From Bacteroidales bacterium UBA6346 (lineage in GTDB: Bacteria > Bacteroidota > Bacteroidia > Bacteroidales > UBA932), in contig DJSA01000032.1 of NCBI GenBank assembly GCA_002438905.1, forward strand, positions 8,063 to 18,606: a stretch of 10,544 nucleotides of DNA. Direction: 5' to 3'. Both the position numbers and the translations under genes were made by a program. The notes beneath the pieces are model-generated. The model did not search any database. It saw only the letters and a program-made list of their open reading frames with translations, and was not told the DNA's origin. This document shows, one piece after another, positions 1-6,251 of this stretch. How positions within the stretch are numbered: position 1 is the first letter of the stretch; the number at the start of each line of letters is the position of its first letter.

Positions 1-50
1 GATGTCCTATTGGCGGCGGGATAATTCCATAAAATGGGTGGGAAGCATAT

Positions 51-82
51 AAAAAGGGGAATGACCATTAAGCCATTCCCCT
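51..82 (-). terminator. Rho-independent terminator of the permease-kinase operon
   Basis: A perfect 9-bp stem (AGGGGAATG at 55-63, CATTCCCCT at 74-82) encloses a 10-nt loop. Read on the minus strand, the stem is followed directly by a T-run and then AT-rich sequence (54 down to about 47), the classic intrinsic terminator layout. On the plus strand the stem is followed by AAAATATA with no T-run, so it should work only leftward. It lies about 50 bases past the stop codon of the ROK kinase and closes that operon. Confidence 0.85.
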
Positions 83-135
83 AAAATATATCAGGAGCCC
101 AACGCAGCAGACATGCCGTTTAGGCAATTTTACAT

Positions 136-1116
136 TTACAACTCCCACGCAAGGGCCGAAGCTCCGAGTATGGCGGCATCAGACTCCTTGAGGGAAGAAT
201 ATACGAGTTTCACTTTGTCACGCCAAATGGCGAGGACATTTCCGTTCATGGCCTCAAGGATAGGCTCCGTGAGGAACTCCTTGCTGCGAGCAAGACCGCC
301 AAAGAGAACGATTGCCTCAGGGGCGCTGAACGCGATGAAGTCAGCGAACGCATTGCCGAGCATATGACCCGTGTACTGGAACACGCGGAGGGCAAGTTCA
401 TCGCCTTCTTTGGCAGCCTCATAGACATCCTTGGAGCTGATGTTGTCAATGCCGCGAAGAAGCGAAGGCTCATCGGACATGTCAAGCCATTCGCGAGCGG
501 TCCTTGCGACTCCGATTGCGGAGCAATATGCCTCAAGACAGCCAGTACGACCGCAGCCGCAGAGACGTCCGTTGTGGCGTACGATGCGCACATGTCCGAG
601 TTCACCGGCAAAGCCGTCGTGACCATAGACAACCTCACCATTGATAACGATCCCGCTGCCCACACCGGTTCCGAGAGTAATCATGATGAAGTTCTTCATG
701 CCGCGCGCCGCACCATAGGTCATCTCGCCCACAGCCGCCGCGTTTGCATCGTTGGTAAGCGCCACAGGAATGCCTCCGAGCCGATCGGAGAGCATTTCAG
801 CGACAGGAACTGCCTTTGACTTTGCCCAGATGACATTAGGAGCCATCTCTACCATGCCCGTGTAGTAGTTCCCGTTGGGGGCACCGATGCCGATTCCACG
901 GACCTGCCCCTCTACGCCAGCCTCGGCCACAACCTTGTTTATCGCGGCCGCAACTTCATCCAGATAAGGATCCGCATCCTCATAATTGTCCGAACGGATA
1001 ACTGTCTGCGCGAGCACCTGGCCGCGGGCGTCAACAACTCCTATCTTGGTCGTCTGTCCCCCGACATCAATGCCGACTACATACTGCTTGTCAATTGACT
1101 TTGTCATATCTTCCAT
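136..1116 (-). CDS. ROK-family sugar kinase (glucokinase / N-acetylhexosamine kinase type)
   Basis: The 326-residue product is a cytoplasmic ATP-dependent sugar kinase of the ROK family and has the family's usual length. Visible motifs are the N-terminal phosphate-binding loop GIDVGGQTTK (15-24), the catalytic aspartate in TNDANAAA (Asp123), the second phosphate loop LGTGVGSG (148-155), the sugar-binding GELGH (Glu172, His175), and the ROK zinc motif CGCGRTGCLE (Cys186, Cys188, Cys193, with His175 as the likely fourth ligand). Residue 21 is Gln where many ROK proteins have Thr. The family phosphorylates glucose, GlcNAc, ManNAc or fructose; Bacteroides RokA is a known relative. The exact sugar cannot be read from the sequence. 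The gene lies 20 bases after an FHS-type sugar permease and is surely cotranscribed with it, so it probably traps the imported sugar. An ATG at codon 4 (1107) has GGAAG just upstream and may be the true start. All catalytic residues are intact, so it is not a ROK repressor; there is also no N-terminal helix-turn-helix. Confidence 0.93.
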   Translation of the reverse strand: MEDMTKSIDKQYVVGIDVGGQTTKIGVVDARGQVLAQTVIRSDNYEDADPYLDEVAAAINKVVAEAGVEGQVRGIGIGAPNGNYYTGMVEMAPNVIWAKSKAVPVAEMLSDRLGGIPVALTNDANAAAVGEMTYGAARGMKNFIMITLGTGVGSGIVINGEVVYGHDGFAGELGHVRIVRHNGRLCGCGRTGCLEAYCSAIGVARTAREWLDMSDEPSLLRGIDNISSKDVYEAAKEGDELALRVFQYTGHMLGNAFADFIAFSAPEAIVLFGGLARSKEFLTEPILEAMNGNVLAIWRDKVKLVYSSLKESDAAILGASALAWEL

Positions 1117-1136
1117 TTCTATAATACATTAGATAA

Positions 1137-2429
1137 TTATTTCACAGATGTCTTAGGTTTTGAAAGGAACAATGCAAACAGAAGCATGTATGCAACACCG
1201 GCAATTATAACCCAATAGCCGGTCATGATTGAACTTGCATCAGCAACAGCGCCCTGTATAAGAGGAAGAATACCGCCGCCGCACACGAGCATCATGAACA
1301 CTCCGGACGCGAGGGAGGTATATTTTCCGAGTCCCTCAACGGCAAGATTGAAAATTGAACCCCACATTACAGATGTGCACAGACCGCAGAGGATAAAGAA
1401 TACCACATTGAGAGGAACATCGGCAAGAGCGAACTTAAGCTCGGAAGTAACGGTAGGGAACTTCACGAGAGTTGCCGGGAGGAACATTCCGAGGAGAAGA
1501 AGCACAAGCGCGAGGCCGGAAACTGAAATCATCATCGCACGGCTGGAAACCTTACCACCGATGGCGCCACCGACAAGACGGCCGCAAAGCATAAGAAGCC
1601 AATAGATTCCGACGATTGTTCCGGCAACGGCAGCCGAGACATGCTCAGCGGTGCCAGGAAGCACGTAATCTGTTGTAAGATAGAGGTTAACAAAGTTAGG
1701 AATACCGACCTCAACACCTACGTAGATAAAGATGGCGATTATGCCGAAAACGAAGTGAGGCTGTGAAAACAGATGCTTGAGAGATACTGTCATTGGCTCA
1801 TTTTCCTCGTCATAAGCAGCCTTGTGCTCAAGTTCTGGCTCCGGAATGGCTGAGAAGAAGATGATTAAGAACGCCAGCGCGAAGACTCCCATGGCGATAA
1901 AGAGCGCCGGATTCGCGTTTGAAATTGTCGCTTGGGAAGCGTCCCCGATAAGATAGCCTACGAGCACAGGCACGATGGTGGCGCAAAGAGAGTTCACAGA
2001 TCCACCAAGCTGAATGAGCTGGTTACCTTTGTTTCCACCGCCACCGAGAGTGTTGAGCATAGGATTGACAACGGTGTTGAGCATACACATTGAGAAGCCG
2101 GAGATGAATGCACCAGCGAGGTACACCCCAAAGCTTTCCACAACGCCTGAAAGCCACGAAATCGTCACACCGATAAAGCCGACGGAAACGGCCGCAAGGG
2201 CAGTGAACTTGTAGCCTTTCTTCTTAAGGATAATTCCGGCAGGAAGTCCGAGGAAGGCATAAGCTATGAAATTCGCGGCATTACCGAGCTGCGACATGAA
2301 GTTTGACGCCCCGAACTGTGCCTTTACGATGACACCCATCGGGTTCTGAAGTCCAGTGACGAATGAAATCATTCCGAAGAGGAAAAACATGATTGCAATC
2401 GCCAGCACATTACTGTTTTTTTTACTCAT
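1137..2429 (-). CDS. MFS sugar permease, FHS (FucP/GluP/NagP-like) family
   Basis: This 430-residue integral inner-membrane protein has about 12 hydrophobic segments and the size of a proton-coupled sugar symporter. Features of the fucose-galactose-glucose-hexose (FHS) branch of the major facilitator superfamily are visible. They include the loop 2-3 motif around GLPAGIILKKKGYK (61-74), NTVVNPMLNTLGG (118-130), a conserved QLIQLGGSVNSLCATIVP stretch (137-154), a charged central loop (about 195-222), GRLVGGAIGGK (283-293), and the late block from MWGSIFNLAVEGLGKY (355-370) to VCGGGILPLIQG (382-393). FHS proteins import free hexoses such as fucose, glucose, galactose or GlcNAc. The downstream ROK kinase suggests a sugar that is phosphorylated after entry, such as glucose, GlcNAc or ManNAc. 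The start ATG has no recognisable Shine-Dalgarno sequence, as is common in Bacteroidota. It is the first gene of a two-gene operon. Substrate assignment is inference. Confidence 0.9.
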   Translation of the reverse strand: MSKKNSNVLAIAIMFFLFGMISFVTGLQNPMGVIVKAQFGASNFMSQLGNAANFIAYAFLGLPAGIILKKKGYKFTALAAVSVGFIGVTISWLSGVVESFGVYLAGAFISGFSMCMLNTVVNPMLNTLGGGGNKGNQLIQLGGSVNSLCATIVPVLVGYLIGDASQATISNANPALFIAMGVFALAFLIIFFSAIPEPELEHKAAYDEENEPMTVSLKHLFSQPHFVFGIIAIFIYVGVEVGIPNFVNLYLTTDYVLPGTAEHVSAAVAGTIVGIYWLLMLCGRLVGGAIGGKVSSRAMMISVSGLALVLLLLGMFLPATLVKFPTVTSELKFALADVPLNVVFFILCGLCTSVMWGSIFNLAVEGLGKYTSLASGVFMMLVCGGGILPLIQGAVADASSIMTGYWVIIAGVAYMLLFALFLSKPKTSVK

Positions 2430-2467
2430 CTGATTATTAATTTTAATTTGTTTATAAAAATATTCCC

Positions 2468-2500
2468 TTCAAGAAACCTTCAAGAAACCTTCAAGAAATA
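2468..2500. repeat. Three 11-bp tandem repeats upstream of the sugar operon
   Basis: The unit TTCAAGAAACC occurs at 2468-2478 and 2479-2489, with a third copy at 2490-2500 that differs only in its last two bases. The core TTCAAGAAA therefore recurs exactly every 11 bp, about one helical turn, 39 to 71 bases ahead of the permease start codon (on the minus strand the core reads TTTCTTGAA). Equal spacing on one face of the helix would suit cooperative binding of a regulator. It could equally be a slippage-prone simple repeat. No clear TAnnTTTG element was found beside it. Confidence 0.6.
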
Positions 2501-2580
2501 TATGAAAGGCCGCAACAAGCAAGAGAGGGGATGAAGAAAAGGATGGGATGCAAGGCGCTCATTGAAGACAAATACCGCAG

Positions 2581-2594
2581 CAACCTTATGGTTG
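2581..2594. repeat. Perfect short inverted repeat CAACC-TTAT-GGTTG
   Basis: Five-base arms flank a 4-nt loop, between the end of the acyl-CoA synthetase gene and the permease gene. No T-run follows on either strand, so it is not a convincing terminator. The rest of 2430-2646 holds the tandem repeats and no supported gene. A further small hairpin (CTTCGC at 2637-2642 with GCGAAG at 2652-2657) straddles the synthetase stop codon and also lacks a T-run. Confidence 0.35.
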
Positions 2595-2646
2595 TGAGGA
2601 TTTTGTCAAGATGAGGAACGCAGCAGACCGCCTTTTCTTCGCCCCG

Positions 2647-4554
2647 CTAGAGCGAAGCCAGATTTTGTTCATTTATAATGTTCTTGCCTTCGGCCGTGTA
2701 GGCGAACTTCATCCTGTCCTCGTATGCCTGCTCCACCTTTCCGCGCACGATCTTCATCGTCGAGTTGACCATGTGATTTTGCTCGGTGAACGGCTCAGGA
2801 AGCACACATACAGCAGTCGGGAGCCACCTCTCAGGGAAGAGCCCAGCGAACTCGCCGCCTGCCCTATATTGATCTACTTCGGACTGAATCTTCTCAAGCT
2901 GCATCCTCTTCCCTGCCTCGGAATCCACCTCGACCTCCGGATGCTCCTTCTTCATGTACTCCTTGAGGGCCTCCTTGTTAGGAACCATGAGGAGAATCAC
3001 ATAAGGATCCTGGTTGTCGTGGAGAACGACCTGCGAAATGTACTTGGAGTTTGCCACGAGAGCCTCCTCGATTCCCTCCGGAGAGTATTTCTCACCGTCG
3101 GAGCTGATGAGAAGGGACTTGAAGCGGCCTGTCACATAAAGGTAGGTGTCATCGAGCATATACCCCATATCACCCGTGTGAAGCCAACCGTCCACGACAG
3201 TCTCGGCCGTCGCCTTCGGATTCTTCCAATAACCGGCCATGACGTTCTCGCCCTTTATGACGATCTCGCCCTTCTGCCCATAAGGGAGCGCATTGCCCTC
3301 GCTGTCGCAGATCTTGATTTCCATAGGGCGGACGACCATTCCGGAAGAACCCAAGATGTGGTGTTCCGCAGAATTGGCCGAAATGATCGGGGTAGCCTCT
3401 GAAAGTCCGTACCCTTGATAGATCGGAACGCCTATGGCATAGTAGAATTTCTGGAGATCAATTCCAAGCAGCGCACCCCCGCCGACGAAGAATCTCATCC
3501 TGTCACCGAAAGCGGATTCGCGGACGCTCTTGAAGAGTATCTTGTCGAAGAGCTTGACGAGCGGCCAACGCCAGAAGTCCTTGCCGCCCTTGTTGTAGCC
3601 TTCCTTATTATATGCTATGGCGTTGCGCACGGCAAAATCGAAAAGTTTCTGAACCTTCGGACCCTTTGCCTTGACCCCGGCCTCGATGGCCTTCTTGAAG
3701 TTCTTGGAAAGCGCCGGAACGGAAAGCATCACAGCCGGGCGGGTTTCCTTGATTGCTATAGGGATGTTTCTCAGCGACTCCATAGGAGTGCGGCCCTGCG
3801 GAACGGTGGCTATTGATGCGCCGAAGGACATCATGGTGTAGAAGCCCGCAACATGCGCAAAGCAGTGGTCAAGCGGAAGTATAATCAACATGACGTCTTC
3901 CGGATTGACTCCGATGACTGAATGCGCCTGCTCGACGTTGGCGGTGTAGTTGCGGTGAGTCAGGAGAATACCCTTAGGGTCGGCCGTCGTTCCGGATGTG
4001 TAGCTGATGTTGGCATAGTCGTCCGGTCCCACTGACTTGTATCGTGTCACGAACTCCTCTGGGAAAGAGGCAAGGTATTCATCGCCCATTTTCTGAATCT
4101 CGGTGATGCACACCTCTTTAGGGCCATATTCCTTAACGTCGTCAAGCACTATGATCTTCTCTACCGCAGGGCAGTCTTCCACAATCTTGCGAACCTTAGG
4201 AAGTTGCGCACCAGAAACAATCACATACTTTGAGTCGGAGTGACGTATTCTGAATATGAGATCATTACTTTCCTCAAGCTTTATCGACAGCGGAACATTC
4301 ACGCCACCCGCATAGAGTATGCCCATCTCGGTGATCGGCCAAAGATTGCGTCCCTCGGAGAGGAGCGACACCTTTTCTCCCTTTTGAAGTCCGAGCTTCA
4401 TAAGCCCCGCGCCTATGCGGTAGGCTTCCTTGCGCGTCTGCTCGAAGGATGTCTCCGTCCAAACACCGCTAACCTTTTCACGAAGAAAGGTGTTAGCCGA
4501 GAACTGACGTGTGTATTTCTCTACGAAATCAATGATTGTCAATCTTTTGTTCAT
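2647..4554 (-). CDS. Long-chain fatty acid-CoA ligase (AMP-forming)
   Basis: The 635-residue enzyme belongs to the ANL adenylating superfamily and resembles bacterial long-chain acyl-CoA synthetases (FadD/FadD15-like). It activates fatty acids through acyl-AMP to acyl-CoA in the cytoplasm or at the inner membrane face. Motifs in order are the phosphate-binding loop YTSGTTADPKG (185-195), the GYGLSEATP adenine/acyl motif (381-389), WLHTGD with ATP-ribose-binding Asp462, the hinge region GRFKSLLISSDGEKYSPEGIE (476-496), and a C-terminal NSTMK segment whose Lys601 fits the adenylation lysine. Length and motif order are complete. No membrane anchor is obvious. The gene starts 20 bases after the deoxynucleoside kinase stop codon, so the two are probably cotranscribed despite having no evident metabolic link. 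Chain-length preference cannot be inferred. The class is nearly certain; the true substrate could be another carboxylate. Confidence 0.93.
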   Translation of the reverse strand: MNKRLTIIDFVEKYTRQFSANTFLREKVSGVWTETSFEQTRKEAYRIGAGLMKLGLQKGEKVSLLSEGRNLWPITEMGILYAGGVNVPLSIKLEESNDLIFRIRHSDSKYVIVSGAQLPKVRKIVEDCPAVEKIIVLDDVKEYGPKEVCITEIQKMGDEYLASFPEEFVTRYKSVGPDDYANISYTSGTTADPKGILLTHRNYTANVEQAHSVIGVNPEDVMLIILPLDHCFAHVAGFYTMMSFGASIATVPQGRTPMESLRNIPIAIKETRPAVMLSVPALSKNFKKAIEAGVKAKGPKVQKLFDFAVRNAIAYNKEGYNKGGKDFWRWPLVKLFDKILFKSVRESAFGDRMRFFVGGGALLGIDLQKFYYAIGVPIYQGYGLSEATPIISANSAEHHILGSSGMVVRPMEIKICDSEGNALPYGQKGEIVIKGENVMAGYWKNPKATAETVVDGWLHTGDMGYMLDDTYLYVTGRFKSLLISSDGEKYSPEGIEEALVANSKYISQVVLHDNQDPYVILLMVPNKEALKEYMKKEHPEVEVDSEAGKRMQLEKIQSEVDQYRAGGEFAGLFPERWLPTAVCVLPEPFTEQNHMVNSTMKIVRGKVEQAYEDRMKFAYTAEGKNIINEQNLASL

Positions 4555-4574
4555 AATCTGGATTTAGATTTACA

Positions 4575-5189
4575 TTATTTGAAAAGGCCGAAGAGTTCGG
4601 CGTCAATCTTATCGCAAACCTCGCTGAAATCCTCGGGATTGCTCTCGAATTTCAGACGGTCTACATCAAGGATGAGCAGGCGGTGATGATAATCCCGTAT
4701 CCAGTTCTCATACCGCTCATTAAGTCCAGTTATATAGTCGATTCGTATGCTCTTCTCATACTCGCGTCCCCTTTTCTGAATCTGATTCACGAGATTCGGA
4801 ATCGATGAACGAAGATAAATCAGAAGGTCCGGTGGATTGACCAACGACATCATCAGATCGAAGAGATCCGAATAATTCTCGAAGTCCCGTGTTGACATCA
4901 GCCCCATCCCGTGAAGGTTCGGAGCGAAAATTCTCGCGTCCTCATAAATCGTCCTATCCTGGATTATGACGTCCTTGCTCTTTGAAATCTCAACAACGTC
5001 CTTGAACCTCTTGTTGAGAAAATATATTTGAAGATTAAAGGACCAGCGTTCCATATCTTCATAAAAATCAGCAAGATATGGATTATAATCAACCGATTCA
5101 AATCTCGGTTTCCAGCCATATTTGGCCGCGAGCATCCTTGTGAGCGTCGTCTTTCCGCTGCCGATGTTTCCGGCGATAGCTATGTGCAT
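4575..5189 (-). CDS. Deoxynucleoside kinase (dNK family)
   Basis: The 204-residue product phosphorylates deoxynucleosides to dNMPs in the salvage pathway. The P-loop GNIGSGKT lies at 7-14. FESVDYNPYL (30-39) carries the family's conserved glutamate (Glu31), QDRT (77-80) is the DRS/ERS-type motif with Asp78 and Arg79, and the Arg-rich lid KRGREYEK lies at 139-146. Length matches bacterial dAK/dGK/dCK-like enzymes rather than thymidine kinase 1, which has a different fold and zinc site. The base specificity is not readable. The start ATG is preceded on the minus strand by AAAGGAT, a plausible ribosome binding site. It is the promoter-proximal gene of the operon that continues into the acyl-CoA synthetase, and is divergent from the MBL hydrolase. 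Confidence 0.92.
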   Translation of the reverse strand: MHIAIAGNIGSGKTTLTRMLAAKYGWKPRFESVDYNPYLADFYEDMERWSFNLQIYFLNKRFKDVVEISKSKDVIIQDRTIYEDARIFAPNLHGMGLMSTRDFENYSDLFDLMMSLVNPPDLLIYLRSSIPNLVNQIQKRGREYEKSIRIDYITGLNERYENWIRDYHHRLLILDVDRLKFESNPEDFSEVCDKIDAELFGLFK

Positions 5190-5214
5190 ATCCTTTAGAA
5201 TTTAGCGTTTGCAG

Positions 5215-5233
5215 TATACAAATTTTGCGTATA
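5215..5233. promoter_or_regulatory. Inverted repeat TATAC-N9-GTATA in the dNK leader
   Basis: Perfect 5-base arms (5215-5219 and 5229-5233) flank a 9-nt AT-rich spacer. It lies just downstream of the predicted dNK transcription start and could be an operator. The arms are short and AT-rich, so chance is a serious alternative. Confidence 0.25.
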
Positions 5234-5241
5234 TAATCGAG

Positions 5242-5249
5242 CAAAGTTA
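5242..5249 (-). promoter_or_regulatory. Bacteroidota -7 promoter element for the dNK operon
   Basis: On the minus strand the sequence reads TAACTTTG, an exact match to the TAnnTTTG element of the primary Bacteroidota sigma factor. The expected start lies near 5235, giving a leader of about 45 nt before the dNK ATG. No TTG (-33) element stands at the usual 19-21 nt spacing. Confidence 0.6.
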
Positions 5250-5262
5250 ACAATTACTTTCG

Positions 5263-5270
5263 TATTTTTG
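5263..5270 (+). promoter_or_regulatory. Bacteroidota -7 promoter element for the MBL hydrolase
   Basis: TATTTTTG matches TAnnTTTG exactly. Transcription should start around 5275-5278, about 20 nt before the ATG at 5298. The last three bases are an in-frame TTG that could be mistaken for a start codon; being inside the promoter it is unlikely to be translated. No -33 TTG is seen at normal spacing. Confidence 0.6.
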
Positions 5271-5297
5271 CGACTGAATGGGAAATATTATGAAATT

Positions 5298-6146
5298 ATG
5301 ATACGGATTACAAAGTTTCGCTGCAACAGTTTTGAGGAACTCTCCTACCTTGTGTGGGCGGGGAAAGCCTGCGTTGTCATCGACCCAGGATTCGACTGCG
5401 AGGAAGAGTTTGATGCCCTCGAAAAGTCATTGAAGGACAATGAGCTGAAGCCTTCGGCGATATTGCTGACGCACGCCCACCCGGACCACATCTATGGAGT
5501 GCACCGCCTATGCGAGAAGTTCGGGATTCCGGTTTATGTGAACCGAGGCGAGGAGGTTACAATCTGGGCGCTTCATACGCTCTGCTTCAACGCGGGGCAT
5601 CCTGACATTGAGGACTTTTCGCAGCGTATCAAGTGGGTTGAGGATGGTGACAGGATTTTTGTTGCAGACGGAGCCGCTACCATTCTGAGGGGAGGAGACG
5701 GAAACGCAACCGCGGAAAATTCCCGAAACGGCGGCATCTCGGAAGGCGAAACCGATGATGTGGTGCCGGGAATGCACGGCGGTCTTGAGTTCATGGTCCT
5801 GTCCACGCCCGGGCACACGGCCGGTGGAGTCTGCTATCTCTGCCGAGAGTTCAGTACGCAGGACGAAGCCACTGGGCATCAGGACAGCAAGTGCGCCGAA
5901 AGCGGAAGCCATGGTGGCTGGAAGGTTCTCTTCAGCGGAGACACGCTCTTTGCCGGCTGTATAGGCCGTAGTGACCTCCCCGGTGGAGACTACACGGCTC
6001 TGATGCAGAGCATATTCACCAAGCTACTCCCCCTCGACGGCAACATCGATGTCCTCCCCGGCCACGGCCCCTCCACAACCATCGCTGACGAGCGCACAAA
6101 AAATCCTTTCCTTCAGCCGTTCAACGAACCTTACGAGGACGAATAG
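5298..6146 (+). CDS. Metallo-beta-lactamase-fold hydrolase (glyoxalase II-like)
   Basis: The 282-residue cytoplasmic hydrolase has the MBL fold and a two-metal site. Ligands are THAHPDH (58-64: His59, His61, Asp63, His64), His173 in PGHTAGG, Asp215 in SGDTLF, and His256 in PGHGPST. The IGRSDLPGGD segment (222-231) and the NPF near the C-terminus are typical of the YcbL/glyoxalase II-like group, which hydrolyses thioesters such as S-lactoylglutathione in some members. The substrate here is unknown. Relatives are usually about 210 residues. This one is longer because of two Gly/Ser/Asp-rich insertions, about residues 125-162 and 183-207, placed between core strands with the metal motifs left intact. 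The start was set at ATG 5298 rather than the in-frame TTG at 5268, because the TTG overlaps the predicted promoter and the protein homology begins at MIRITKF. It is divergent from the dNK operon. Confidence 0.88.
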   Translation: MIRITKFRCNSFEELSYLVWAGKACVVIDPGFDCEEEFDALEKSLKDNELKPSAILLTHAHPDHIYGVHRLCEKFGIPVYVNRGEEVTIWALHTLCFNAGHPDIEDFSQRIKWVEDGDRIFVADGAATILRGGDGNATAENSRNGGISEGETDDVVPGMHGGLEFMVLSTPGHTAGGVCYLCREFSTQDEATGHQDSKCAESGSHGGWKVLFSGDTLFAGCIGRSDLPGGDYTALMQSIFTKLLPLDGNIDVLPGHGPSTTIADERTKNPFLQPFNEPYEDE

Positions 6147-6202
6147 AGGGGCATCTGCTTCGCCCTCTAATCTCGGGACTATAGTCTCAATTGACATTGA
6201 GA
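6144..6202. repeat. Cluster of hairpin and palindromes between the MBL gene and the deformylase
   Basis: Three elements follow closely. TAGAGGG (6144-6150) pairs with CCCTCTA (6163-6169) and overlaps the hydrolase stop codon. A 10-bp perfect palindrome GACTATAGTC lies at 6177-6186. TCTCAAT (6185-6191) pairs perfectly with ATTGAGA (6196-6202) around TGAC. None is followed by a T-run, so termination is weakly supported, and the last two could be operators for the gene at 6252. The rest of the gap, 6203-6251, shows only TACTTTCG (6224-6231), one base off the -7 consensus. Confidence 0.45.
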
Positions 6203-6251
6203 AGGGTAACGTGGACAGAAAAATACTTTCGAAACTTTAGTAAATGACAAT

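Noticed and set aside
2531..2614. 27-codon plus-strand frame beginning MKKRMGCK with a G-rich stretch just before its ATG
   Set aside because: The G-run abuts the ATG with no proper spacing, the frame is very short, and nothing supports a promoter or conservation.
2611..3402. 263-codon plus-strand open frame
   Set aside because: It lies wholly opposite the acyl-CoA synthetase, whose motifs are complete. The translation shows no family motif and reads as an antisense frame created by the codon bias of the real gene.
5232..5237. TATAAT hexamer resembling a sigma-70 -10 box
   Set aside because: The Bacteroidota primary sigma factor uses TAnnTTTG, and good matches to that lie nearby; there is no partner -35 element.
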